Shown in pieces: positions 15,000-23,529 of a DNA stretch of 33,124 nt; within the stretch, counting starts at the first letter, position 1, and each line of letters starts with the position of its first letter. The notes beneath the pieces are model-generated. The model saw nothing but the letters and a program-made list of their open reading frames with translations, ran no database searches and was not told where the DNA came from. The translations under genes and the position numbers were made by a program. The stretch spans positions 1 through 33,124 of the forward strand of contig JAJYDB010000018.1 in the NCBI GenBank assembly GCA_021777845.1, given 5' to 3'. The stretch is from Planctomycetota bacterium (lineage in GTDB: Bacteria; Planctomycetota; Planctomycetia; Isosphaerales; Isosphaeraceae).

Positions 15000-15143
15000 A
15001 TGGCTTCGAACCGACGTCGATTAATCTTCCTGTTCACTTTGGGCTTGTTCGCGGCCTGGGTTGCGACACTGGGTCTATTGGCTGCGACGACGGGCCGGCC
15101 GCCCGGCTCGAATCCGACATCCCCGGCTCGAGTCTCCCCGTAA
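15000..15143 (+). CDS. 47-aa single-span membrane peptide
   Basis: The frame ATG 15000 to TAA 15143 encodes a 47-residue peptide. It has a positively charged start (MASNRRRL), one hydrophobic span (IFLFTLGLFAAWVATLGLLA, residues 9-28) and a short Pro/Ser-rich tail (RPPGSNPTSPARVSP). GGAG (14990-14993) lies six bases before the ATG, a good Shine-Dalgarno. The 3 Arg before the span favour an N-in orientation. Codon use matches its neighbours. Position 60 bases after the Minf_1886 gene suggests joint transcription, ending at the terminator hairpin at 15282. Function is unknown. The span could alternatively act as a signal peptide. Confidence 0.55.
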   Translation: MASNRRRLIFLFTLGLFAAWVATLGLLAATTGRPPGSNPTSPARVSP

Positions 15144-15281
15144 TCGCGCGTGCGTTTCCGCCTTACAGTGCGGGCGCCGTCGCGCGCGGCGCACTTTCGA
15201 AACGCGGCTAGGGACAAGTCGGGGCTCATCCCTAACCGCGCGAGGGCGATCCTCGCAACCGAGGACGCTCCTTCCTCACCG

Positions 15282-15321
15282 GATCGGCCCCGCGGCGCAA
15301 TGGGCCCGATCACGGCTTTTT
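15282..15321 (+). terminator. Intrinsic terminator at the end of the Minf_1886 unit
   Basis: GATCGGCCCC (15282-15291) pairs with GGGCCCGATC (15302-15311) in nine of ten positions, with a ten-base loop. The tract TTTTT (15317-15321) follows on the + strand. It would end + strand transcripts. It lies just beyond the stop of the convergent - strand gene, where the hairpin also forms but no U tract follows. Confidence 0.6.
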
Positions 15322-15667
15322 ATCGACACGCCACCGTGTAGTAGCAGGGGTAGGTCACGGTCGTGCAATCGTAGTATCCGGCCGAGTACGAGGCGATGAA
15401 ACCCTGAACCTGAAGCTTCGCCACTGCGATCGCGGCCTCCATTTCGCCTTCCTTGGTCCTTGGAAACGTCGTCTCTTCGACCCAGGCGCTCTTGAAGGCG
15501 TTCCACTTCTTGACGTGGTACTTACTGTCATCGACGAACGAACACGACGTGTAGCAAGCGGTGTAGTAATAGCACGCCGTCGTACCGTGACACGCCGACG
15601 CCTGCCGCGTTCCGAAACCGAACAGCCCCGCAAGCGTCATCCCGGCGAGCAGCACAACCTTTTTCAT
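15320..15667 (-). CDS. Secreted small Cys/Tyr-rich protein
   Basis: This 115-aa protein has GAGGAG (15677-15682) nine bases before its ATG. A signal peptide is clear: MKKVVLLAGMTLAGLFGFGT, with cleavage probable near ASA at residue 25. The mature part opens with CHGTTACYYYTACYTSCSF and closes with YYDCTTVTYPCYYTVAC. Between them is a charged helix-like segment (TKEGEMEAAIAVAKLQVQGF). Seven cysteines are present after the signal, so disulfides outside the cytoplasm are likely. Planctomycetes have Cys-rich wall proteins called YTV proteins, and the C-terminal YYTVAC is reminiscent, but this protein is far shorter, so that link is speculative. No enzyme motif is seen. It is surrounded by long gaps, thus probably a single-gene unit. 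Confidence 0.7.
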   Translation of the reverse strand: MKKVVLLAGMTLAGLFGFGTRQASACHGTTACYYYTACYTSCSFVDDSKYHVKKWNAFKSAWVEETTFPRTKEGEMEAAIAVAKLQVQGFIASYSAGYYDCTTVTYPCYYTVACR

Positions 15668-16109
15668 CTTCGAATTCTCCTCAGAAGTTCAAGTCTCTCA
15701 GTCGTTGAAAGCCCTCTTCACATTCGCTCCGAATGCGGGCGGATTCGAGACGTCCGTGCGCCGAGAGCCTGAGATGCGTCGTCGCCCCGCGGTCTCGTCG
15801 AATCTAAACATCTCCTCTCCTCCGCCATATCCTTAAGACGCAACACCTCGCGGGCACACCGACAACTTTTCTGTTTTTTTTCGATTTTCGACTCGGGATG
15901 TCCTGCAAGAATGATAGCCTCGCAAAATCGAATAATAGGCAAGAACGAGCCGAGTCGGTGATTTGCGCAAACGGACCGAAATACCCTTGTTGGGTTGTAG
16001 CGTTTCAAGGGCCTGCCCGCGCCGGCTTCGATGAAATCAACCAACGCACCGCCGCCCACAACGCACAACGGGGATTGAAATTGGCCGCGCTTGCGGTCAG
16101 TTTGGATCG
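15668..16109. other. 442-bp gap without a convincing gene
   Basis: Short frames exist on both strands but are Arg-rich and lack ribosome sites. The most notable element is a T-rich stretch at 15868-15893 (ctgttttttttcgattttcg), followed by AT-richer sequence to about 15950. This looks like a promoter-proximal region for the secreted Cys-rich gene (- strand) or the lipoate ligase-like gene (+ strand). No clear -35/-10 pair could be fixed. Confidence 0.4.
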
Positions 16110-16826
16110 ATGCGAGCGCTCGACTACACGCTGGACGACATCCACCACGACCTCGCGCTCGACGAGGCGCTGCTGATCGCGGCCGAGGAGCGCGGCGTGG
16201 GGCCGTTGCTGCGTTTTTGGGAGCGACCGGCGCTCGCGGTCGTCCTTGGCGCCTCGAGGAAGGAGGCCGAAGACGTCCACCTCGAGACCTGCCGCGCCGA
16301 CGGGGTGACGATCGCTCGTCGCGGCAGCGGCGGCGGCACCGTGTTGCTCGGTCCGGGCGCGCTGAACGTCGCTTGGGTGCTCGCGGTGAAGTCTCACCCT
16401 GATCTTGGTACGGTCACCGGCGCGCAGGCGTACGTTTTGGGACGCTGCGCCGAGGCGATCTCAGGGCTTGGGGCCTCGGTGGAGGTACGCGGCTCGGGCG
16501 ACCTCACCGTGCGCGACCGCAAGTGCGCCGGCAGCGCCCAACGTCGTCTTCGCGACCACGTTCTCGTACACGCGTCGATACTTTATGACTTCGATTTGTC
16601 CTTAATCGCCGAGTATCTGCGCGAGCCGTCGCGCCGGCCCGACTACCGCGGCGACCGTGCTCACGAAGCATTCGTGACGAATTTGAAACTTCCGCGCGCT
16701 CGAATCGCCACCGTGCTGCGCGACGCCTTCAAGGCCGCCGACTCGACCTTCGACATACCGCAAGATCTTGTGACTGAACTGGTTGCGGCGAAATACGCCG
16801 ACCCCGAATGGATCAGCCGATTTTGA
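16110..16826 (+). CDS. Lipoate-protein ligase A-like (short form)
   Basis: This 238-aa protein has the biotin/lipoyl ligase catalytic fold. Landmarks are HDLALDEALL (13-22), FWERPALAVVLG (36-47), the lipoate-binding loop ARRGSGGGTV (69-78), GPGALN (81-86), then GSGDLTVRDRKCAGSAQRRL (128-147) with Lys138 at the position of the ligase lysine, and HASILYDFDLSLI. The protein attaches lipoyl or octanoyl groups to a lysine of E2 lipoyl domains in the cytoplasm. It is about 100 residues shorter than E. coli LplA, lacking the C-terminal accessory domain. It may therefore need a partner, or be an octanoyltransferase of the LipM type. Its neighbours sucA and sucB, and the pdh operon, provide its substrates. 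The start is the first in-frame ATG; the ribosome site is weak. Confidence 0.8.
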   Translation: MRALDYTLDDIHHDLALDEALLIAAEERGVGPLLRFWERPALAVVLGASRKEAEDVHLETCRADGVTIARRGSGGGTVLLGPGALNVAWVLAVKSHPDLGTVTGAQAYVLGRCAEAISGLGASVEVRGSGDLTVRDRKCAGSAQRRLRDHVLVHASILYDFDLSLIAEYLREPSRRPDYRGDRAHEAFVTNLKLPRARIATVLRDAFKAADSTFDIPQDLVTELVAAKYADPEWISRF

Positions 16827-16849
16827 CGTTTCACGGCAGCAGGTCGAGT

Positions 16850-16958
16850 TTAACGTTAATCGGGGATGCCGACCGATGAAATCCCGAGCCCGCGTCGCCT
16901 ATACTTTGTGAAAGCGTCGGCGATTCGGGTTTGGGTCGCCGGGGTTTTTAGGTATCCT
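16850..16958 (+). promoter_or_regulatory. Candidate promoter region of sucA-sucB
   Basis: The 239-base gap before sucA holds a perfect ten-base palindrome TTAACGTTAA (16850-16859), a good -10-like TATACT (16900-16905), and a -35/-10-like pair TTGGGT (16931-16936) and TATCCT (16953-16958) with a 16-base spacer. These are pattern matches by eye. The palindrome could be an operator. No regulator can be named. Confidence 0.3.
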
Positions 16959-17065
16959 GGGAGCATGCGTGCCTACCCCTCGGCGCGTCGTTCGCATTCT
17001 AGAGTTGGACTTTCCGGTATGAAGGGCCCGGCCGCCCGCCGGTCTCGCCTAGGGATTTTCTTCCC

Positions 17066-19882
17066 ATGAACCGCTCGACGGTCGCGAGTCGTTGGAACCT
17101 CGAACTCATCGAGGCAAATCATCAACGGTGGCTTCGAGATCCAGCCTCGGTCGACGAGACCTGGCGGGTCTTCTTCGAAGGCTACGATCTGGGTTTAGAC
17201 GCCTCGCCGGCGTCGAATTCCAGTGAGGGCGGCGACGCGCCGCTGGCGGCGGCGCGCGCTCAAGTCGCGGTCACGCGCTTGATCGACGCCTATCGAGAGA
17301 TGGGCCATATGTTGGCCGACCTCGATCCGCTGGGCATGACGCGGCCGAGCGCAACGCATGAGCTGCTCGAGCTTTCGGAGTTTGGACTCGACGATTCGGA
17401 CCTCGACAAGACGTTCTTTTCGAGGTTGACCGACCCGCCGACGACGACGCTTCGCGAGCTGCTCGCGATCCTCCGCGACACGTACTGCCGGACGATCGGC
17501 GTCGAGTACATGCACATCCGCGACAACCGGATCCGCCACTGGCTCCAGGAACGGATGGAGCCGACGCGAAATCACCCGAATCTCGACCTCAGGCAAAAGC
17601 GTCGGATTCTGTGGAAGCTGAACGCGGCCGAGCTGTTCGAGACGTTTCTCGACGCGCATTACGTTGGTCAAAAGCGGTTCTCGCTCGAAGGGGGCGAGAT
17701 GTTGATCCCGTTGCTGGACGCGATTATTGAGCGCGTCGGCAAGCACGGCGCGCGCGAGATCGTGCTCGGGATGCCGCATCGCGGCCGGTTGAATGTGCTC
17801 GCAAACACGCTTAACAAACCCTACGGCATGATCTTCAGCGAGTTCGAGGGGGGCACGGCCGAAGTCGTCGGCGGCGACGGCGACGTCAAGTATCACCTCG
17901 GCTTCTCGGCTGACCACGTGACCGCCGACAAGCACACGATCCATCTCTCTTTGACGCCGAATCCGAGCCACCTCGAGGCCGTCGACCCCGTCGTCGCGGG
18001 CCGGACCCGCGCCAAGCAGCGCCGCTTCCAAGATCGCGACAAACGGCTCGGCCTGCCGATCCTGATTCACGGCGACGCCGCGTTTTCGGGACAGGGCTTG
18101 GTCGCCGAGACGCTTAATCTTTCGCAATTGCCGGGCTACGGCGTCGGCGGCACGATTCACGTCGTGGTGAACAACCAGATCGGCTTCACGACGTCGCCGC
18201 GCGACGCGCGCTCGACGCGTTACTGCACCGACGTCGCGAAGATGATCGAAGCTCCGATCTTTCACGTGAATGGAGAAGATCCCGAGGCTGTCGTTTACGT
18301 GGGAGAGCTCGCGCTCGACTTCCGCGAAACGTTCGGACGCGATGTCGTCATCGACATGGTTTGCTACCGCAAACACGGCCACAACGAAGGCGACGAGCCG
18401 TCGTTCACGCAGCCTTTGATGTACTCCAAAATCCGCGGTCGCGACGGTATCCGGAAGATTTACAACGATCGGCTGATCGCCTCGGGCGAGCTTTCGGTGG
18501 AGGAATCGGCGACCCTTACCGAAACCTTCAACGAAATGATGGAGGAGAATTACAAGGAAGTTCACGAGCGTAAACAAGCGCCGCCGCCGCAGCCGGGCTT
18601 TAACGGCCTGTGGAAAGGCCTAAGCCCGCGCTACTCGTTCGAGCCGGTCGACACCGGCGTCACGCGCGAAGCGATCGCGCACATCGCCGCGAAAACGAAC
18701 GAGTTTCCCGAAGGATTCCACCTGCATCCGAAGATGGAACGGATTCTCGCGGCGCGCAAGAAAGCGATGCTCGAAGGGCCGGTTGATTGGGCGACCGCCG
18801 AGGCGCTCTCGTTCGGCGGCCTGCTGCTCGAAGGGACGCCGGTGCGCTTGAGCGGACAGGATTGCCGTCGCGGTACCTTCAGCCAGCGACATTCGGTGCT
18901 CGTCTGCGCCGAGACGGGCACGCCGTTCGTCCCGCTGAACAACCTCGCGCCGCATCAGGCCGAGTACACCGTGTACGACAGCATGTTGAGCGAGGCGGCC
19001 GTGCTCGGATTCGAGTACGGGTATTCGCTCGACGCCCCGCGGATGTTGATCCTCTGGGAAGCGCAGTTCGGCGACTTCGCGAACGGCGCGCAGGTCATCA
19101 TTGATCAATTCATCGCGTCGGCCGAATCGAAGTGGGGCCGTTCGAGCGGTCTCGTGATGCTGTTGCCGCACGGTTACGAGGGCCAAGGGCCGGAACACTC
19201 GAGCGCTCGCCTCGAACGTTTCCTCCAGCTTTGTGCCGAGGACAACATTCAGGTCGCGGCGCCGAGCTCGCCGGCGCAGTACTTCCACTTGCTCCGCCGC
19301 CAAGTCCGTCGCGAGTTCCGCAAGCCGCTCGTCGTGATGACGCCGAAGAGCCTGCTCCGACATAAGCTCGCGGTCTCGACGCCCGAAGAGTTGACCGTCG
19401 GCTCGTTCCGCGAAGTGATCGACGACCAAGTCGATCCCGAGGGCGTCCGTCGCGTCGTTCTGTGTGCCGGCAAGGTCTATTACGACTTGATCGCGCAGCG
19501 CGAAAAAGTCGCGAAAACCCGCGACGTCGCGATCGTCCGCGTCGAACAGTTCTACCCCTGGCCGCAGGATGCGCTCGCCGCGGCGCTCGGTCGCTACAAG
19601 TCGGCTCGCGAGTGGGTCTGGGCGCAGGAAGAGTCGCAAAACATGGGTGCCTGGACCTTCATGGCGCCGCGTCTGCATCAGTTGGCGGGCACCCATTTTG
19701 AGTACGTCGGCCGCGACGCCAGCGCCAGCCCGGCGACAGGCTCGCACGCCGTCCACGACCGCGAACAAACCGAGCTGGTCGAGGCCGCCGTCGGCGCGCC
19801 CGAACTGCCCTATTTCGTCAGCGCGCAGCCAAGCCGATCGAGTGCCGGCAAGTCCGCCGCGTTGAAGCAAGGAGTCGTCTAA
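17066..19882 (+). CDS. sucA: 2-oxoglutarate dehydrogenase E1 component
   Basis: This 938-aa protein has the usual length. It decarboxylates 2-oxoglutarate with thiamine diphosphate and passes the succinyl group to the E2 lipoyl arm in the TCA cycle. Landmarks: the N-terminal segment [20 protein letters not shown], which helps dock E2; [19 protein letters not shown] (237-255); [13 protein letters not shown] (272-284); the ThDP/Mg motif GDAAFSGQG (336-344) ending in NNQIGF (369-374); and [16 protein letters not shown] (435-450). The C-terminal transketolase-like domains carry [20 protein letters not shown] and [12 protein letters not shown]. Start choice: ATG 17066 matches the family N-terminus. 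A frame on the opposite strand is a shadow. sucB follows after two bases. Confidence 0.97.
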   Translation: MNRSTVASRWNLELIEANHQRWLRDPASVDETWRVFFEGYDLGLDASPASNSSEGGDAPLAAARAQVAVTRLIDAYREMGHMLADLDPLGMTRPSATHELLELSEFGLDDSDLDKTFFSRLTDPPTTTLRELLAILRDTYCRTIGVEYMHIRDNRIRHWLQERMEPTRNHPNLDLRQKRRILWKLNAAELFETFLDAHYVGQKRFSLEGGEMLIPLLDAIIERVGKHGAREIVLGMPHRGRLNVLANTLNKPYGMIFSEFEGGTAEVVGGDGDVKYHLGFSADHVTADKHTIHLSLTPNPSHLEAVDPVVAGRTRAKQRRFQDRDKRLGLPILIHGDAAFSGQGLVAETLNLSQLPGYGVGGTIHVVVNNQIGFTTSPRDARSTRYCTDVAKMIEAPIFHVNGEDPEAVVYVGELALDFRETFGRDVVIDMVCYRKHGHNEGDEPSFTQPLMYSKIRGRDGIRKIYNDRLIASGELSVEESATLTETFNEMMEENYKEVHERKQAPPPQPGFNGLWKGLSPRYSFEPVDTGVTREAIAHIAAKTNEFPEGFHLHPKMERILAARKKAMLEGPVDWATAEALSFGGLLLEGTPVRLSGQDCRRGTFSQRHSVLVCAETGTPFVPLNNLAPHQAEYTVYDSMLSEAAVLGFEYGYSLDAPRMLILWEAQFGDFANGAQVIIDQFIASAESKWGRSSGLVMLLPHGYEGQGPEHSSARLERFLQLCAEDNIQVAAPSSPAQYFHLLRRQVRREFRKPLVVMTPKSLLRHKLAVSTPEELTVGSFREVIDDQVDPEGVRRVVLCAGKVYYDLIAQREKVAKTRDVAIVRVEQFYPWPQDALAAALGRYKSAREWVWAQEESQNMGAWTFMAPRLHQLAGTHFEYVGRDASASPATGSHAVHDREQTELVEAAVGAPELPYFVSAQPSRSSAGKSAALKQGVV

Positions 19883-19884
19883 AG

Positions 19885-21093
19885 ATGTCGGCCGTCGCGA
19901 TCAAGGTGCCGGGTGTCGGCGAATCGATCACCGAAGGGATTCTCGCACGCTGGCTTAAGCCTGACGGCTCCGCCGTGAAGCAGGGCGAGCCGCTGTTCGA
20001 GCTCGAAACCGACAAGGCGAGCAACGTCGTCGCCGCGACCGCCGCGGGCGTGCTCAAGATCGCCGTCGCCGAGGGTACGACCGTCCCCATCGGCGCGACG
20101 GTCGGCGCGATCGATCCCGACGCCGTCCCCGCCGTCGCCGTCGCCGTCGCGACGAGTTCGATGCCCGCCGCGAATGGAGAAACTCCACTCGCGCCCTCGG
20201 TGCGCCGCCTCGTCGCCGAAGAACACGTCGACGTCAGCAAGGTTGAAGGCACCGGCCGCGACGGTCGAATCACAAAGGGCGACGTCTTGGCGAGCCTCGC
20301 CGGCGCTACCGCAGCCCCGGCGCCGACGCCCGCACAGCCCGTGACGATCGCAACGCCCGCGACCTCGACAGCCGTCGCGCCCGACGGGCCGCGGCCCCGC
20401 GAAACGCGGCAACGGATGAGCGGAATCCGCAAAAGGATCGCGCAGAGGCTGGTCGAGGCGCAGCAGACCGCCGCGATCCTCACGACCTTCAACGAAGCCG
20501 ACATGTCGCGGATCATGGAGCTTCGCGCCAAATATAAGGATGCGTTCCAAAAGAAGCACGGCGTCGGACTCGGCTTCATGTCGTTCTTCGTGAAGGCCGC
20601 GGTCGAGGCGCTGCGGGCTTTTCCCGCGGTGAACGGCCGCGTCGACGGCGACGACATCGTCCACAACAACGTCTACGACATCGGGGTCGCGGTCAGCACC
20701 GAGCGCGGCCTGATGGTTCCCGTCGTGCGCGACGCCGACAAGCTGGGCTTCGCGGGGGTTGAAAAAGCGATCGTTGATTTCGCGAAGAAGGCCCGCGAAA
20801 ACGCCATCGCCGTCTCCGACCTCCAAGGCGGCACGTTCACGATCACGAACGGCGGCGTCTTCGGCTCGCTGCTCTCGACGCCGATCTTGAACCCGCCCCA
20901 AAGCGGTATCCTGGGCATGCACTCGATCCAAAAGCGACCCGTCGTCGTCGACGACCAAATCGTCGTCCGGCCGATGATGTACCTCGCGCTTTCCTACGAC
21001 CACCGCATCGTCGACGGCAAGGAAGCCGTGAGCTTCCTCGTCAAAATCAAGGAATGCGTTGAGAACCCCGAGCGGATGCTCATCGATATTTGA
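19885..21093 (+). CDS. sucB: Dihydrolipoamide succinyltransferase (E2 of 2-OGDH)
   Basis: This 402-aa protein has the standard E2 layout. The lipoyl domain is at residues 1-78, with lipoylated Lys44 in [11 protein letters not shown]. An Ala/Pro-rich linker follows, then a peripheral-subunit binding domain of about 103-138 ([20 protein letters not shown]). The catalytic domain is residues 170-402, with [32 protein letters not shown] and the active site [13 protein letters not shown] (His373, Asp377). It transfers succinyl from lipoamide to CoA. GGAG (19871-19874) lies ten bases before the ATG. It is two bases after sucA, so one operon. Its partners are the E1 upstream and a lipoamide dehydrogenase, most likely the one at 25330. 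A substrate other than succinyl is unlikely given the adjacent sucA. Confidence 0.96.
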   Translation: MSAVAIKVPGVGESITEGILARWLKPDGSAVKQGEPLFELETDKASNVVAATAAGVLKIAVAEGTTVPIGATVGAIDPDAVPAVAVAVATSSMPAANGETPLAPSVRRLVAEEHVDVSKVEGTGRDGRITKGDVLASLAGATAAPAPTPAQPVTIATPATSTAVAPDGPRPRETRQRMSGIRKRIAQRLVEAQQTAAILTTFNEADMSRIMELRAKYKDAFQKKHGVGLGFMSFFVKAAVEALRAFPAVNGRVDGDDIVHNNVYDIGVAVSTERGLMVPVVRDADKLGFAGVEKAIVDFAKKARENAIAVSDLQGGTFTITNGGVFGSLLSTPILNPPQSGILGMHSIQKRPVVVDDQIVVRPMMYLALSYDHRIVDGKEAVSFLVKIKECVENPERMLIDI

Positions 21094-21097
21094 ACGC

Positions 21098-21129
21098 GAA
21101 CGAGGCCGCGTCCGAATCGGCCTGCGTTC
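21098..21129. terminator. Hairpin between convergent sucB and glycosyltransferase genes
   Basis: GAACG-AGGCCG (21098-21108) pairs with CGGCCT-CGTTC (21118-21129) through 11 base pairs with a one-base bulge and a nine-base loop. It fills the 34-base space between the two convergent stops. No T tract follows on either strand, so it may be a weak or factor-assisted bidirectional terminator. Confidence 0.4.
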
Positions 21130-23425
21130 AACGCTTCGCGAAGTAACTGCTGCCGCGTCGGTCCGACTCGATCGGTTCGCCGAACGCGCGCAGCGTCTCG
21201 TCGAGCAGCTTCATTTCGACGAGCGCGAGCAGGAACGACAGCGTCGATTCCGCGCCTTGATTCTCGTTGGGACGATCCTGGTGGAGTCCGTCGCGGCAGC
21301 CGCCGGTTTGCCAGTCGTGCACCTCGACGTCGAGGTCGTTCCGGCCTAAAAACCACTGAAAAGCGCTCCGCGCCTCCTTCAGCCAGAACCGGTCGTTCGT
21401 CGCCCGAAACGCCTCGATGCACGCCGACGTCGTCGCTTGCGCGTCGACCGGCTGCTGGTCGAAGAGCGCTCGCTCCCGCCCGCGCACGTAAAACCCGTTC
21501 GACCCAATGGGTCGGAACCAACCCACCTCCGAACGCTGCACCTCCACCAACCAACGGAGGGCGCGCAAACCCACCTCGAACGCCTCCTCGTTGCCGCCCC
21601 AACGTCCCGCGAGAATGAGCGCGTGCGGCAACTTCGCGTTGTCGTAGGCGAGCACGTTCTCGAACCAGGGCCAGTCGTCCGAGCTGTTTTCGTGAAAAGC
21701 CGCGACCAGGTTCCGCGACAGTCGATCGCGGATGTCTTGGATCGCCGCGTCGCCGCCGAGCCGACGGAAATATTCGTGGATTCCAAGCAGCGTGAACGCC
21801 CAGCATCGCGGCGCGATGGACGTCGTCGAAAATTCGAGTGCCTGCTCGAACAACTGAGCCGCCAAAAACTGAAAACTCCGGTGCCGAGAGCGTCCCACGC
21901 ACGTTCCAAGCGCCCAGATCGTCCGACCCTGGCTGTCGTCCGAACCCGCCTCCTCGAGCCATCGACGGTCGAAACTCATGAAGTTACGAAACCGCCCGTT
22001 CGACGCGTTGAAGGCCTGCGCGACGAACGCGATGTAAGTCTCCGCGAGACCCGCCAGGCAGGGTTCCTTCGCCCCCGCCTCTTCGAGCATCACCGTCAAC
22101 AACAACGCACGTGCGTTGTCGTCGACGCAGTAACCCTCGGAAAAACTGGGAATGGAGTAAGTCGCGTGCTGAAACATGCCGGTCGAGTCGGTCATCCGCC
22201 TGAGATGATCGAGATTCACCGCGGGCAACTCCACCGGCTGCTCCCCGAGGGTACGCATCGCCGCGCGGACTCGAGACACTCCAACGCCTTGCTCGCGCGC
22301 GCGTTCGAACGACTTCATGTATTCGCGCGCGACCACCGGCCAAATCATCTCGCGACCAAGCTGATACGCCCGCTGACGAATCGCATACCGCCGCGGCTCG
22401 TCGCGCAGCAAAAAGATCGCCTCGCGCGCGATCGCTCCGGGATCGTTGAACGGGACCAACACGCCCCGGCCGTCGGCGAGCAACTCCTCGGCATGCCAAT
22501 ACGGCGTGGAAATCACCGCTTTTCCGCAACCGAACGAATACGCGAGCGTCCCCGAAGTGATCTGCGCCGGATTTAAGTACGGCGTTATGTACAGGTCCGC
22601 CGCTCCGATGAAGTCGGTCAACTGCGCAAGGTCCACAAACCGATTGTGGAAAATAACGTGATCCTCCACTCCCAAGCGCTGCGCCAAGCGTTCGAGATGG
22701 AGTCGATACGTCTCTCCATGCTCGCGCAACAGATTGAGGTGCGTTTCGCCCAAAATTATGTAGCTGAAATTAGGGAATTCGCGCACGATCTCGGGCAGCG
22801 CCTTCAGAACGTTCTCGAGTCCTTTGTTCGGCGAAAGCAGCCCGAACGTCAGCCCAACGTACTTGCCTTCGAGGCCGAATTGACCTTTGAACGAGTTCGG
22901 ATCCGCAAACGGCATGTCCGGAATACCGTGGTACACCAGATCAATGCGATCCGCCGGCGCGTCGTAAACGTCGCGCAAAAAGTCGCGGCCGTGCTCGGAC
23001 ATCACCACCAAGCGCGACGAGAGTTTGATCACGTCGTCCATCACGCGCCGCTGGTCCGAATTGGGAGTCTTCAAAACCGAGTGGAGCGTCGTCACGATCG
23101 GAATCGCAAGATCCCGCAGAAACGCCAAAATGTGGCTGCCCGCGGGACCTCCGTAGATTCCGAATTCATGTTGCAGGCATACGAGGTCGCAGTTGCTCAA
23201 ATTCAGTGATTCGGCGGTCCTGCCGTACGATTTGAAGTCGCGCTCGTCAAATTCCAGTCGCACCTCGGCCGGATAGTCGTAACCCTCTTTGACGTCGTTC
23301 ACCGCGGCGACGAAACAATCAACCTCGGGGTACTCCCCTGAGATCGCGTTGCGCAGATCCTGCGTAAACGTCGCGATGCCGCACTTTCTCGGCTGGTAAT
23401 CGCCGACAAACGCAATCTGCTTCAT
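21128..23425 (-). CDS. GT4 glycosyltransferase fused to a large helical C-terminal domain
   Basis: This 765-aa protein is assigned ATG 23425 (MKQIAFVGDYQ), with GGA eight bases upstream, rather than TTG 23437. Residues 1-375 form a GT-B glycosyltransferase of family 4: the N-terminal Rossmann motif with FVGDYQPRKCGIATFTQDLR, then LVCLQHEFGIYGGPAGSH. The nucleotide-sugar side holds TFGLLSPNKGLENVLKALPE, and TPYLNPAQITSGTLAYSFGC, then ISTPYWHAEELL. Residues about 410-765 form a helical domain with YCVDDNARALLL, DSQGRTIWALG, DWPWFENVLAYDNAKLPHAL and RPNENQGAES. These fit an alpha/alpha-toroid such as six-hairpin glycosidases. I know this fusion from other bacteria, where it is unstudied. It pairs with the GH130 gene, 104 bases upstream on the same strand. 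Substrate unknown. Confidence 0.85.
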   Translation of the reverse strand: MKQIAFVGDYQPRKCGIATFTQDLRNAISGEYPEVDCFVAAVNDVKEGYDYPAEVRLEFDERDFKSYGRTAESLNLSNCDLVCLQHEFGIYGGPAGSHILAFLRDLAIPIVTTLHSVLKTPNSDQRRVMDDVIKLSSRLVVMSEHGRDFLRDVYDAPADRIDLVYHGIPDMPFADPNSFKGQFGLEGKYVGLTFGLLSPNKGLENVLKALPEIVREFPNFSYIILGETHLNLLREHGETYRLHLERLAQRLGVEDHVIFHNRFVDLAQLTDFIGAADLYITPYLNPAQITSGTLAYSFGCGKAVISTPYWHAEELLADGRGVLVPFNDPGAIAREAIFLLRDEPRRYAIRQRAYQLGREMIWPVVAREYMKSFERAREQGVGVSRVRAAMRTLGEQPVELPAVNLDHLRRMTDSTGMFQHATYSIPSFSEGYCVDDNARALLLTVMLEEAGAKEPCLAGLAETYIAFVAQAFNASNGRFRNFMSFDRRWLEEAGSDDSQGRTIWALGTCVGRSRHRSFQFLAAQLFEQALEFSTTSIAPRCWAFTLLGIHEYFRRLGGDAAIQDIRDRLSRNLVAAFHENSSDDWPWFENVLAYDNAKLPHALILAGRWGGNEEAFEVGLRALRWLVEVQRSEVGWFRPIGSNGFYVRGRERALFDQQPVDAQATTSACIEAFRATNDRFWLKEARSAFQWFLGRNDLDVEVHDWQTGGCRDGLHQDRPNENQGAESTLSFLLALVEMKLLDETLRAFGEPIESDRRGSSYFAKR

Positions 23426-23529
23426 CAAGTTTTCCAACGTCGTGTACCATCCGGAGTGTCGAATCGATTTTTACGAACGCCTCGAACCGGCAAGAGCACA
23501 AACGTACCCGCGCGGCTCGGGAACCTCAT

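Noticed and set aside
16866-17069. 67-aa frame upstream of sucA
   Set aside because: Arg/Ser-rich, no ribosome site, overlaps the sucA start; better explained as promoter region.
17195-19870. Two long - strand frames opposite sucA
   Set aside because: sucA is certain from its motifs on the + strand; the opposite frames are Arg-rich shadows of GC-rich codons.
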